Positions 23,372 to 36,180 of a stretch of 64,000 nt of DNA are shown piece after piece. Made by a program: the position numbers and the translations under genes. The stretch is from Delphinus delphis (taxonomy: Eukaryota > Chordata > Mammalia > Artiodactyla > Delphinidae): positions 4,278,001-4,342,000 of the forward strand of contig NW_027192650.1 of assembly GCF_949987515.2 (NCBI RefSeq). The letters run 5' to 3'. Within the stretch, counting starts at the first letter, position 1, and each line of letters begins with the position of its first letter. A model generated the notes under the pieces. The model worked only from the letters and a program-made list of their open reading frames with translations. It was not told where the DNA came from and searched no databases.

Positions 23372-25130
23372 TTGGCCAAAAAGGGCGTATGCGTTTTTTC
23401 CTGAATATATTCAGGAAAAAACGCATACGCCCTTTTTGGCCAACCAAGCAAGCTTGCAAAGGAAATCTGCACTACAATGAAGTCTCACTTCCCCCCGGTC
23501 AAAAGGGCCATCTGAAAAAAGTGTAAAATCCAGAAAGGCAACAGGCCATGGAGAACTGGGAGCCTTGTTATGCTGATGGGCGGGATGTAAATTGCCAACA
23601 GACACTCGGGAGAAGTGTATGGTGTTTCCTGAAACATCTAAAAAACAAAGCAACAGAGCCTAGGGCACTTCCACTTATGGTCCTATAGCTTAGGGAAATT
23701 AAAATCAAAAAGACACAGCCACCCCAAAGTTTGGGACGCCTCTGTTTACAAGAACCTCGTTTACAGTACAAGTTCAACATCGCAGAAAGTGAAAAATGGA
23801 TAAAGAAGTTGTGGTATTCACTTACAAAGCAATATCACTCAGCAATGAAATCTATGTCATCAGGCCCTTAGCAGCACAATGAGTGGATTCAGGTATGATG
23901 ATTCTAACTGAAATAAGTCACACAGAAAAAGAAACATCATAAGATATCAGTAATACACGGAATGGAAACTTGGCTACAGAGGAACTGAATTACAGAACAG
24001 AACAGGGTCTCAAATTTAGAAATCCAACTTATGCTTGCTTAAGGGGAAAGGTGAGTTGGGGTGCTGCATAAAACCAGAGATTGAAATGAGCACAGATAAA
24101 GTTCCTTAAGCCAAATATGGAGTAGACAAGAGCTACTCCTTGCTCAACGAAATGGACTCAACACCGCATATTAAACGCCTAAGAATGTACCTGACTAGTA
24201 AGTATCTTAAAACCTATGGATTGCTATGTCTCCGAAAGAGAATCAAGCATGTGTACAGGGGCATAAACGCAGCAGTGATAGGATTGGAGAGGTTCGGTGA
24301 GCAAATGAAGACCCTTTGAAGTCATATTGCATGGTACCCATTCCACGGGTTTCAACTACCCAGGTTTAAGGTATTCTTCCTTCAGCTAAAACATGCATGT
24401 GGAACCTAGAGTATCATCAACCATGTGATCGGGAGACGTGTTCAAATATGTCTCAGATTTCCTCCCCTGGTACTCGGGTGCAACATTCCAGACGCTTTAC
24501 TAACACTCTCCCCACTTCGAGAGTCAGTCCCTTTAACCTCCTGTTTGGCCCAGTTTGCAATTTCTGCGGAAGATGAACAGGAATAGCGAGAACCAATGAG
24601 AGGCTAGCTGGAGGTGTCTGGACGGGCAAATTTAACTCTCATTTCCCACCAGGAAGAGGAAATAACCAAAGGCTCAGCGTGCCGTACCGGAACCAGATTA
24701 GGGCCTGAAGCCATCCTGCGGTGTTGCGGCCAGCTCAAAAGAAAGCGAGTTGAAGAAAGGAGCTCAGGGGCACTGTAATTCACAAACCTGCAGAGTTATA
24801 AATGACAGGTATCGTCCAAAAATAGACTGAAGTAAGGCTGCCAAGAGGACTTGAAAGCGGGGCAGAATTGCAGGAAACCGATTTCAGGAGGTAGACTGGA
24901 ATTGCATTGAAAGCATAGGAAAAGAGGCAGAACGTCCACAATGATGCACTTGGCCAAAAAGGGCGTATGCGTTTTTTCCTGAATATATTCAGGAAAAAAC
25001 GCATACGCCCTTTTTGGCCAACCAAGCAAGCTTGCAAAGGAAATCTGCACTACAATGAAGTCTCACTTCCCCCCGGTCAAAAGGGCCATCTGAAAAAAGT
25101 GTAAAATCCAGAAAGGCAGGACAGGCCATG
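22830..25130 (+). repeat. Segment duplicated 11,050 bp away, copy A
   Basis: Shared private markers with copy B are AAATCCAACT (24,022), GGAGTAGACAAG (24,119), GTATCATCAA (24,411), TCTCAGATTTCC (24,450) and CCACTTCGAGAG (24,512). The boundaries are approximate. Confidence 0.8.
23372..24949 (+). repeat. Satellite unit 16 (1,578 bp)
   Basis: Perfect inverted repeat. A 2-bp deletion gives AAAGGCAACAGGCC near 23,535, shared with units 23 and 31. Confidence 0.9.
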
Positions 25131-26528
25131 GAGAACAGGGAGCCTTGTTATGCTGATGGGCGGGATGTAAATTGCCAACAACCACTCGGGAGAAGTGTAT
25201 GGTGTTTCCTGAAACATCTAAAAAACAAAGCAACAGAGCCTAGGGCACTTCCACTTATGGTCCTATAGCTTAGGGAAATTAAAATCAAAAAGACACAGCC
25301 ACCCCAAAGTTTGGAACGGCTCTGTTTACAAGAACCTCGTTTACAGTACAAGTTCAACATCGCAGAAAGTGAAAAATGGATAAAGAAGTTGTGGTATTTA
25401 CTTACAAAGCAATATCACTCAGCAATGAAATCTGTGTCATCAGGCCCTTAGCAGCACAATGAGTGGATTCAGGTATGATGATTCTAACTGAAGTAAGTCA
25501 CACAGAAAAAGAAACATCATAAGATATCAGTAATACACGGAATGTAAACTTGGCTACACAGGAACTGAATTACAGAACAGAACAGGGTCTCAAATTTAGA
25601 AAACCAACTTATGCTTGCTTAAGGGGAAAGGTGAGTTGGGGTGCTGCATAAAACCAGAGATTGAAATGAGCACAGATAAAGTTCCTTAAGTCAAATATGG
25701 AATAGGCAAGAGCTACTCCTTGCTCAACGAAATGGACTCAACACCGCATATTAAACGCCTAAGAATGTACCTGACTAGTAAGTATCTTAAAACCTATGGA
25801 TTGCTATGTCTCCGAAAGAGAATCAAGCATGTGTACAGGGGCATAAACGCAGCAGTGATAGGATTGGAGAGGTTCGGTGAGCAAATGAAGACCCTTTGAA
25901 GTCATATTGCATGGTACCCATTCCACGGGTCTCAACTCTCCAGGTTTAAGGTATTCTTCCTTCAGCTAAAACATGCATGTGGAACCCAAGTATGATCAAC
26001 CATGTGAACGGGAGACGTGTTCAAATATGTCTCAGTTTTCCTCCCCTGGTACTCGGGTGCAACATTCCAGACGCTTTACTAACACTCTCCCCACTTGGAG
26101 AGTCAGCGCCTTTAACCTCCTGTTTGGCACAGTTTGCAATTTCTGCGGAAGATGAACAGGAATAGCGAGAACCAATGAGAGGCTAGCTGGAGGTGTCTGG
26201 ACGGGCAAATTTAACTCTCATTTCCCACCAGGAAGAGGAAATAACCAAAGGCTCAGCGTGCCGTACCGGAATCAGATTAGGGCCTGAAGCCATCCTGCGG
26301 TGTTGCGGCCAGGTCACAAGAAAGCGAGTTGAAGAAAGGAGCTCAGGGGCACTGTAATTCAAAAACCTGCAGAGTTATAAATGACAGCTATCGTCCAAAA
26401 ATAGACTGAAGTAAGGCTGCCAAGAGGACTTGAAAGCGGGGCAGAATTGCAGGAAACCGATTTCAGGAGGTAGACTGGAATTGCATTGAAAGCATAGGAA
26501 AAGAGGCAGAACGTCCACAATGATGCAC
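24950..26528 (+). repeat. Satellite unit 17 (1,579 bp)
   Basis: Perfect inverted repeat. GAGAACAGGGAGCC near 25,130 is shared with units 5 and 9, and ends its match to unit 24. Confidence 0.9.
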
Positions 26529-28106
26529 TTGGCCAAAAAGGGCGTATGCGTTTTTTCCTGAATATATTCAGGAAAAAACGCATACGCCCTTTTTGGCCAA
26601 CCAAGCAAGCTTGCAAAGGAAATCTGCACTACAATGAAGTCTCACTTCCCCCCGGTCAAAAGGGCCATCTGAAAAAAGTGTAAAATCCAGAAAGGCAGGA
26701 CAGGCCATGGAGAACTGGGAGCCTTGTTATGCTGATGGGCGGGATGTAAATTGCCAACAGACACTCTGGAGAAGTGTATGGTGTTTCCTGAAACATCTAA
26801 AAAACAAAGCAACAGAACCTAGGGCACTTCCACTTATGGTCCTATAGCTTAGGGAAATTAAAATCAAAAACACACAGCCACCCCAAAGTTTGGAACGGCT
26901 CTGTTTACAAGAACCTCGTTTACAGTACAAGTTCAACATCACAGAAAGTGAAAAATGGATAAAGAAGTTGTGGTATTTACTTACAAAGCAATATCACTCA
27001 GCAATGAAATCTGTGTCATCAGGCCCTTAGCAGCACAATGAGTAGATTCAGATATGATGATTCTAACTGAAGTAAGTCACACAGAAAAAGAAACATCATA
27101 AGATATCAGTAATACACGGAATGTAAACTTGGCTACACAGGAACTGAATTACAGAACAGAACAGGGTCTCAAATTTAGAAAACCAACTATGCTTGCTTAA
27201 GGGTAAAGGTGAGTTGGGGTGCTGCATAAAACCAGAGATTGAAATGAGCACAGATAAAGTTCCTTAAGTCAAATATGGAATAGACAAGAGCTACTCCTTG
27301 CTCAACGAAATGGACTCAACACCGCATATTAAACGCCTAAGAATGTACCTGACTAGTAAGTATCTTAAAACCTATGGATTGCTATGTCTCCGAAAGAGAA
27401 TCAAGCATGTGTACAGGGGCATAAACGCAGCAGTGATAGGATTGGAGAGGTTCGGTGAGCAAATGAAGACCCTTTGAAGTCATTTTGCATGGTACCCATT
27501 ACACGGGTCTTAACTCTCCAGGTTTAAGGTATTCTTCCTTCAGCTAAAACATGCATGTGGAACCCAAGTATGATCAACCATGTGAACGGGAGACGTGTTC
27601 AAATATGTCTCAGTTTTCCTCCCCTGGTACTCGGGTGCAACATTCCAGACGCTTTACTAACACTCTCCCGACTTGGAGAGTCAGTCCCTTTAAACTCCTG
27701 TTTGGCCCAGTTTGCAATTTCTGCGGAAGATGAACAGGAATAGCGAGAACCAATGAGAGACTAGCTGGAGGTGTCTGGACGGGCAAATTTAACTCTCATT
27801 TCCCACCAGGAAGAGGAATTAAACAAAGGCTCAGCTTGCCGTGCCGGAACCAGATTAGGGCCTGAAGCCATCATGCGGTGTTGCGGCCAGCTCAAAAGAT
27901 AGCAAGTTGAAGAAAGGAGCTCAGGGGCACTGTAATTCACAAACCTGCAGAGTTATAAATGACAGCTATCGTCCAAAAATAGACTGAAGTAAGGCTGCCA
28001 AGAGGACTTGAAAGCGGGGCAGAATTGCAGGAAACCGATTTCAGGAGGTAGACTGGAATTGCATTGAAAGCATAGGAAAAGAGGCAGAACGTCCACAATG
28101 ATGCAC
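26529..28106 (+). repeat. Satellite unit 18 (1,578 bp)
   Basis: Perfect inverted repeat. It is the first of three near-identical neighbours: ACACTCTGGAGAAG, GAGTAGATTCAGATATG near 27,041 and CTCCCGACTTGG near 27,664. Confidence 0.9.
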
Positions 28107-29684
28107 TTGGCCAAAAAGGGCGTATGCGTTTTTTCCTGAATATATTCAGGAAAAAACGCATACGCCCTTTTTGGCCAACCAAGCAAGCTTGCAAAGGAAA
28201 TCTGCACTACAATGAAGTCTCACTTCCCCCCGGTCAAAAGGGCCATCTGAAAAAAGTGTAAAATCCAGAAAGGCAGGACAGGCCATGGAGAACTGGGAGC
28301 CTTGTTATGCTGATGGGCGGGATGTAAATTGCCAACAGACACTCTGGAGAAGTGTATGGTGTTTCCTGAAACATCTAAAAAACAAAGCAACAGAACCTAG
28401 GGCACTTCCACTTATGGTCCTATAGCTTAGGGAAATTAAAATCAAAAAGACACAGCCACCCCAAAGTTTGGGACGCCTCTGTTTACAAGAACCTCGTTTA
28501 CAGTACAAGTTCAACATCACAGAAAGTGAAAAATGGATAAAGAAGTTGTGGTATTTACTTACAAAGCAATATCACTCAGCAATGAAATCTGTGTCATCAG
28601 GCCCTTAGCAGCACAATGAGTAGATTCAGATATGATGATTCTAACTGAAGTAAGTCACACAGAAAAAGAAACATCATAAGATATCAGTAATACACGGAAT
28701 GTAAACTTGGCTACACAGGAACTGAATTACAGAACAGAACAGGGTCTCAAATTTAGAAAACCAACTATGCTTGCTTAAGGGTAAAGGTGAGTTGGGGTGC
28801 TGCATAAAACCAGAGATTGAAATGAGCACAGATAAAGTTCCTTAAGTCAAATATGGAATAGACAAGAGCTACTCCTTGCTCAACGAAATGGACTCAACAC
28901 CGCATATTAAACGCCTAAGAATGTGCCTGACTAGTAAGTATCTTAAAACCTATGGATTGCTATGTCTCCGAAAGAGAATCAAGCATGTGTACAGGGGCAT
29001 AAACGCAGCAGTGATAGGATTGGAGAGGTTCGGTGAGCAAATGAAGACCCTTTGAAGTCATTTTGCATGGTACCCATTACACGGGTCTTAACTCTCCAGG
29101 TTTAAGGTATTCTTCCTTCAGCTAAAACATGCATGTGGAACCCAAGTATGATCAACCATGTGAACGGGAGACGTGTTCAAATATGTCTCAGTTTTCCTCC
29201 CCTGGTACTCGGGTGCAACATTCCAGACGCTTTACTAACACTCTCCCGACTTGGAGAGTCAGTCCCTTTAAACTCCTGTTTGGCCCAGTTTGCAATTTCT
29301 GCGGAAGATGAACAGGAATAGCGAGAACCAATGAGAGACTAGCTGGAGGTGTCTGGACGGGCAAATTTAACTCTCATTTCCCACCAGGAAGAGGAATTAA
29401 ACAAAGGCTCAGCGTGCCGTGCCGGAACCAGATTAGGGCCTGAAGCCATCATGCGGTGTTGCGGCCAGCTCAAAAGATAGCGAGTTGAAGAAAGGAGCTC
29501 AGGGGCACTGTAATTCACAAACCTGCAGAGTTATAAATGACAGCTATCGTCCAAAAATAGACTGAAGTAAGGCTGCCAAGAGGACTTGAAAGCGGGGCAG
29601 AATTGCAGGAAACCGATTTCAGGAGGTAGACTGGAATTGCATTGAAAGCATAGGAAAAGAGGCAGAACGTCCACAATGATGCAC
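28107..29684 (+). repeat. Satellite unit 19 (1,578 bp)
   Basis: Perfect inverted repeat. It shares GAGTAGATTCAGATATG and AGTCATTTTGCATGG with unit 18. GAATGTGCCTGAC near 28,919 is shared with units 20, 22, 24 and 26. Confidence 0.9.
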
Positions 29685-31263
29685 TTGGCCAAAAAGGGCG
29701 TATGCGTTTTTTCCTGAATATATTCAGGAAAAAACGCATACGCCCTTTTTGGCCAACCAAGCAAGCTTGCAAAGGAAATCTGCACTACAATGAAGTCTCA
29801 CTTCCCCCCGGTCAAAAGGGCCATCTGAAAAAAGTGTAAAATCCAGAAAGGCAGGACAGGCCATGGAGAACTGGGAGCCTTGTTATGCTGATGGGCGGGA
29901 TGTAAATTGCCAACAGACACTCTGGAGAAGTGTATGGTGTTTCCTGAAACATCTAAAAAACAAAGCAACAGAACCTAGGGCACTTCCACTTATGGTCCTA
30001 TAGCTTAGGGAAATTAAAATCAAAAACACACAGCCACCCCAAAGTTTGGAACGGCTCTGTTTACAAGAACCTCGTTTACAGTACAAGTTCAACATCACAG
30101 AAAGTGAAAAATGGATAAAGAAGTTGTGGTATTTACTTACAAAGCAATATCACTCAGCAATGAAATCTGTGTCATCAGGCCCTTAGCAGCACAATGAGTA
30201 GATTCAGGTACGATGATTCTAACTGAAATAAGTCACACAGAAAAAGAAACATCATAAGATATCAGTAATACACGGAATGTAAACTTGGCTACACAGGAAC
30301 TGAATTACAGAACAGAACAGGGTCTCAAATTTAGAAAACAAAGTTATGCTTGCTTAAGGGGAAAGGTGAGTTGGGGTGCTGCATAAAACCAGAGATTGAA
30401 ATGAGCACAGATAAAGTTCCTTAAGTCAAATATGGAATAGACAAGAGCTACTCCTTGCTCAACGAAATGGACTCAACACCGCATATTAAACGCCTAAGAA
30501 TGTGCCTGACTAGTAAGTATCTTAAAACCTATGGATTGCTATGTCTCTGAAAGAGAATCAAGCATGTGTACAGGGGCATAAACGCAGCAGTGATAGGATT
30601 GGAGAGGTTCGGTGAGCAAATGAAGACCCTTTGAAGTCATATTGCATGGTACCCATTACACGGGTCTTAACTCTCCAGGTTTAAGGTATTCTTCCTTCAG
30701 CTAAAACATGCATGTGGAACCCAAGTATGATCAACCATGTGAACGGGAGACGTGTTCAAATATGTCTCAGTTTTCCTCCCCTGGTACTCGGGTGCAACAT
30801 TCCAGACGCTTTACTAACACTCTCCCGACTTGGAGAGTCAGTCCCTTTAAACTCCTGTTTGGCCCAGTTTGCAATTTCTGCGGAAGATGAACAGGAATAG
30901 CGAGAACCAATGAGAGACTAGCTGGAGGTGTCTGGACGGGCAAATTTAACTCTCATTTCCCACCAGGAAGAGGAATTAAACAAAGGCTCAGCGTGCCGTG
31001 CCGGAACCAGATTAGGGCCTGAAGCCATCATGCGGTGTTGCGGCCAGCTCAAAAGATAGCGAGTTGAAGAAAGGAGCTCAGGGGCACTGTAATTCACAAA
31101 CCTGCAGAGTTATAAATGACAGCTATCGTCCAAAAATAGACTGAAGTAAGGCTGCCAAGAGGACTTGAAAGCGGGGCAGAATTGCAGGAAACCGATTTCA
31201 GGAGGTAGACTGGAATTGCATTGAAAGCATAGGAAAAGAGGCAGAACGTCCACAATGATGCAC
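29685..31263 (+). repeat. Satellite unit 20 (1,579 bp)
   Basis: Perfect inverted repeat. It shares ACACTCTGGAG, AAACACACAGCC and the altered hairpin with its left neighbours, and has GTCTCTGAAAG near 30,543. Confidence 0.9.
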
Positions 31264-32843
31264 TTGGCCAAAAAGGGCGTATGCGTTTTTTCCTGAATAT
31301 ATTCAGGAAAAAACGCATACGCCATTTTTGGCCAACCAAGCAAGCTTGCAAAGGAAATCTGCACTACAATGAAGTCTCCCTTCCCCCTGGTCAAAAGGGC
31401 CATCTGAAAAAAGTGTAAAATCCAGAAAGGCAGGACAGGCCATGGAGAACTGGGAGCCTTGTTATGCTGATGGGCGGGATGTAAATTGCCAACAGACACT
31501 TGGGAGAAGTGTATGGTGTTTCCTGAAACATCTAAAAAACAAAGCAACAGAGCCTAGGGCACTGCCACTTATGGTCCTATAGCTTAGGGAAATTAAAATC
31601 AAAAAGACACAGCCACCCCAAAGTTTCGAACGGCTCTGTTTACAAGAACCTCGTTTACAGTACAAGTTCAACATCGCAGAAAGTGAAAAATGGATAAAGA
31701 ACTTGTGGTACTTACGTACAATGCAGTATCACTCAGCAATGAAATCTATGTCATCAGGCACGTAGCAGCATAATGAGTAGATTCAGGTACGATGATTCTA
31801 ACTGAAATAAGTCACACAGAAAAAGAAACATCATAAGATATCACTAATACACGGAATGGAAACTTGGCTACACAGGAACTGAATTCCAAAACAGAACAGG
31901 TTCTCAAATTTAGAAAACCAACTTATGCTTGCTTAAGGGGAAAGGTGAGTTGGGTTGCTGCATAAAACCAGAGATTGAAATGAGCACAGATAAAGTTCCT
32001 TAACCCAAATATGGAATAGACAAGAGCCACTCCTTGTTCAACGAAATGGACTCAACACCGCATATTAAACGCCTAAGAATGTACCTGACTAGTAAGTATG
32101 TTAAAACCTATGGATTGCTATGTCTCCGAAAGAGAATCAAGCATGTGTACAGGGGCATAAACGCAGCAGTGATAGGATTGGAGAGGTTCGGTGAGCAGAT
32201 GAAGACCCTTTGAAGTCATATTGCATGGTACCCATTCCACGGGTTTCAATTACCCAGGTTTTAGGTATTCTTCCTTCAGCTAAAACAGGCATGTGGAACC
32301 CAGAGTATGATCAACCATGTGATCGAGAGACGTGTTCAAATATGTCTCAGTTTTCCTCCCCTGGTACTCGGGTGCAACATTCCAGACGCTTTACTAACAC
32401 TCTCCCCACTTGGAGAGTCAGTGCCTTTAACCTCCTGTTTGGCACAGTTTGCAATTTCTGCGGAAGATGAACAGGAATAGCGAGAACCAATGAGAGGCTA
32501 GCTGGAGGTGTCTGGACGGGCAAATTTAACTCTCATTTCCCAACAGGAAGAGGAAATAACCAAAGGCTCAGCGTGCCGTACCGGAACCAGATTAGGGCCT
32601 GAAGCCATCCTGCGGTGTTGCGGCCAGGTCACAAGAAAGCGAGTTGAAGAAAGGAGCTCAGGGGCACTGTAATTCACAAACCTGCAGAGTTATAAATGAC
32701 AGCTATCGTCCAAAAATAGACTGAAGTAAGGCTGCCAAGAGGACTTGAAAGCGGGGCAGAATTGCAGGAAACCGATTTCAGGAGGTAGACTGAAATTGCA
32801 TTGAAAGCATAGGAAAAGAGGCAGAACGTCCACAATGATGCAC
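31264..32843 (+). repeat. Satellite unit 21 (1,580 bp), haplotype B in the L1 part
   Basis: The inverted repeat has one mismatch. Near 31,696 it reads GAACTTGTGGTACTTACG with AATGCAGTATC, where most units read GAAGTTGTGGTATT with AAGCAATATC. It matches unit 25 (6,314 bp away), including GGCACGTAGCAGC. The altered bases make an open frame of 145 residues on the minus strand, which I do not consider a gene. Confidence 0.9.
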
Positions 32844-34360
32844 TTGGCCAAAAAGGGCGTATGCGTTTTTTCCTGAATATATTCAGGAAAAAACGCATAC
32901 GCCCTTTTTGGCCAACCAAGCAAGCTTGCAAAGGAAATCTGCACTACAATGAAGTCTCACTTCCCCCCGGTCAAAAGGGCCATCTGAAAAAAGTGTAAAA
33001 TCCAGAAAGGCAGGACAGGCCATGGAGAACTGGGAGCCTTGTTATGCTGATGGGCGGGATGTAAATTGCCAACAACCACTCGGGAGAAGTGTATGGTGTT
33101 TCCTGAAACATCTAAAAAACAAAGCAACAGAACCTAGGGCACTTCCACTTATGGTCCTATAGCTTAGGGAAATTAAAATCAAAAAGACACAGCCACCCTA
33201 AAGTTTGGGACGCCTCTGTTTACAAGAACCTCGTTTACAGTACAAGTTCAACATCGCAGAAAGTGAAAAATGGATAAAGAAGTTGTGGTATTTACTTACA
33301 AAGCAATATCACTCAGCAATGAAATCTGTGTCATCAGGCCCTTAGCAGCACAATGAGTGGATTCAGGTATGATGATTCTAACTGAAGTAAGTCACACAGA
33401 AAAAGAAACATCATAAGATATCAGTAATACACGGAATGTAAACTTGGCTACACAGGAACTGAATTACAGAACAGAACAGGGTCTCAAATTTAGAAAACCA
33501 ACTATGCTTGCTTAAGGGTAAAGGTGAGTTGGGGTGCTGCATAAAACCAGAGATTGAAATGAGCACAGATAAAGTTCCTTAAGTCAAATATGGAATACAC
33601 AAGAGCTACTCCTTGCTCAACGAAATGGACTCAACACCGCATATTAAACGCCTAAGAATGTGCCTGACTAGTAAGTATCTTAAAACCTATGGATTGCTAT
33701 GTCTCCGAAAGAGAATCAAGCATGTGTACAGGGGCATAAACGCAGCAGTGATAGGATTGGAGAGGTTCGGTGAGCAGATGAAGACCCTTTGAAGTCATAT
33801 TGCATGGTACCCATTCCACGGGTTTCAATTACCCAGGTTTTAGGTATTCTTCCTTCAGCTAAAACAGGCATGTGGAACCCAAGTATGATCAACCATGTGA
33901 ACGGGAGACGTGTTCAAATATGTCTCAGTTTTCGTACCCTGGTACTCGGGTGCAACATTCCAGACGCTTTACTAACACTCTCCCCACTTGGAGAGTCAGC
34001 GCCTTTAACCTCCTGTTTGGCCCAGTTTGCAATTTCTGCGGAAGATGAACAGGAATAGCGAGAACCAATGAGAGACTAGCTGGAGGTGTCTGGTCGGGTA
34101 TATTTAACTCTCATTTCCCACCAGGAAGAGGAATTAACCAAAGGCTCAGCATGCCGGGCCGGAAACAGTTTAGGGCCTGAAGCCATCCTGCGGTGTTGCG
34201 GCCAGGTCACAAGAAAGCGAGTTGAAGAAAGGAGCTCAGGGGCACTGTAATTCACAAACCTGCAGAGTTATAAATGACAGCTATCGTCCAAAAATAGACT
34301 GAAGTAAGGCTGCCAAGAGGACTTGAAAGCGGGGCAGAATTGCAGGAAACCGATTTCAGG
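32800..34360 (+). repeat. Segment duplicated 3,156 bp away, copy A
   Basis: It matches 35,956-37,516 with shared CACCCTAAAG, GAATGTGCCTGAC, GAGCAGATG and the X/Y mosaic junction. The ends are approximate. Confidence 0.75.
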
Positions 34361-34421
34361 AGGTAGACTGGAATTGCATTGAAAGCATAGGAAAAGAGGC
34401 AGAACGTCCACAATGATGCAC
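32844..34421 (+). repeat. Satellite unit 22 (1,578 bp), X/Y mosaic
   Basis: Perfect inverted repeat. CACCCTAAAG near 33,196 is shared with unit 24. The distal part starts as haplotype X (GGTTTCAATTACCCAGG, AAAACAGGCATG) and switches to Y (AACCCAAGTATG, GTGAACGGG) between about 33,868 and 33,885. Confidence 0.9.
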
Positions 34422-36180
34422 TTGGCCAAAAAGGGCGTATGCGTTTTTTCCTGAATATATTCAGGAAAAAACGCATACGCCCTTTTTGGCCAACCAAGCA
34501 AGCTTGCAAAGGAAATCTGCACTACAATGAAGTCTCACTTCCCCCCGGTCAAAAGGGCCATCTGAAAAAAGTGTAAAATCCAGAAAGGCAACAGGCCATG
34601 GAGAACTGGGAGCCTTGTTATGCTGATGGGCGGGATGTAAATTGCCAACAGACACTCGGGAGAAGTGTATGGTGTTTCCTGAAACATCTAAAAAACAAAG
34701 CAACAGAGCCTAGGGCACTTCCACTTATGGTCCTATAGCTTAGGGAAATTAAAATCAAAAAGACACAGCCACCCCAAAGTTTGGGACGCCTCTGTTTACA
34801 AGAACCTCGTTTACAGTACAAGTTCAACATCGCAGAAAGTGAAAAATGGATAAAGAAGTTGTGGTATTCACTTACAAAGCAATATCACTCAGCAATGAAA
34901 TCTATGTCATCAGGCCCTTAGCAGCACAATGAGTGGATTCAGGTATGATGATTCTAACTGAAATAAGTCACACAGAAAAAGAAACATCATAAGATATCAG
35001 TAATACACGGAATGGAAACTTGGCTACAGAGGAACTGAATTACAGAACAGAACAGGGTCTCAAATTTAGAAATCCAACTTATGCTTGCTTAAGGGGAAAG
35101 GTGAGTTGGGGTGCTGCATAAAACCAGAGATTGAAATGAGCACAGATAAAGTTCCTTAAGCCAAATATGGAGTAGACAAGAGCTACTCCTTGCTCAACGA
35201 AATGGACTCAACACCGCATATTAAACGCCTAAGAATGTACCTGACTAGTAAGTATCTTAAAACCTATGGATTGCTATGTCTCCGAAAGAGAATCAAGCAT
35301 GTGTACAGGGGCATAAACGCAGCAGTGATAGGATTGGAGAGGTTCGGTGAGCAAATGAAGACCCTTTGAAGTCATATTGCATGGTACCCATTCCACGGGT
35401 TTCAACTACCCAGGTTTAAGGTATTCTTCCTTCAGCTAAAACATGCATGTGGAACCTAGAGTATCATCAACCATGTGATCGGGAGACGTGTTCAAATATG
35501 TCTCAGATTTCCTCCCCTGGTACTCGGGTGCAACATTCCAGACGCTTTACTAACACTCTCCCCACTTCGAGAGTCAGTCCCTTTAACCTCCTGTTTGGCC
35601 CAGTTTGCAATTTCTGCGGAAGATGAACAGGAATAGCGAGAACCAATGAGAGGCTAGCTGGAGGTGTCTGGACGGGCAAATTTAACTCTCATTTCCCACC
35701 AGGAAGAGGAAATAACCAAAGGCTCAGCGTGCCGTACCGGAACCAGATTAGGGCCTGAAGCCATCCTGCGGTGTTGCGGCCAGCTCAAAAGAAAGCGAGT
35801 TGAAGAAAGGAGCTCAGGGGCACTGTAATTCACAAACCTGCAGAGTTATAAATGACAGGTATCGTCCAAAAATAGACTGAAGTAAGGCTGCCAAGAGGAC
35901 TTGAAAGCGGGGCAGAATTGCAGGAAACCGATTTCAGGAGGTAGACTGGAATTGCATTGAAAGCATAGGAAAAGAGGCAGAACGTCCACAATGATGCACT
36001 TGGCCAAAAAGGGCGTATGCGTTTTTTCCTGAATATATTCAGGAAAAAACGCATACGCCCTTTTTGGCCAACCAAGCAAGCTTGCAAAGGAAATCTGCAC
36101 TACAATGAAGTCTCACTTCCCCCCGGTCAAAAGGGCCATCTGAAAAAAGTGTAAAATCCAGAAAGGCAGGACAGGCCATG
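33880..36180 (+). repeat. Segment duplicated 11,050 bp away, copy B
   Basis: Counterpart of 22,830-25,130. All five private markers listed there recur at +11,050. It ends where unit 24 reads GAGAACTGGGAGCC against GAGAACAGGGAGCC in unit 17. Confidence 0.8.
34422..35999 (+). repeat. Satellite unit 23 (1,578 bp)
   Basis: Perfect inverted repeat. It matches unit 16 wherever I compared them. Confidence 0.9.

Noticed and set aside
31110..31547. 145-residue minus-strand frame, longest in the array
   Set aside because: It arises from a few changes in unit 21 that join two chance frames. No other unit keeps it and it has no recognisable domain.
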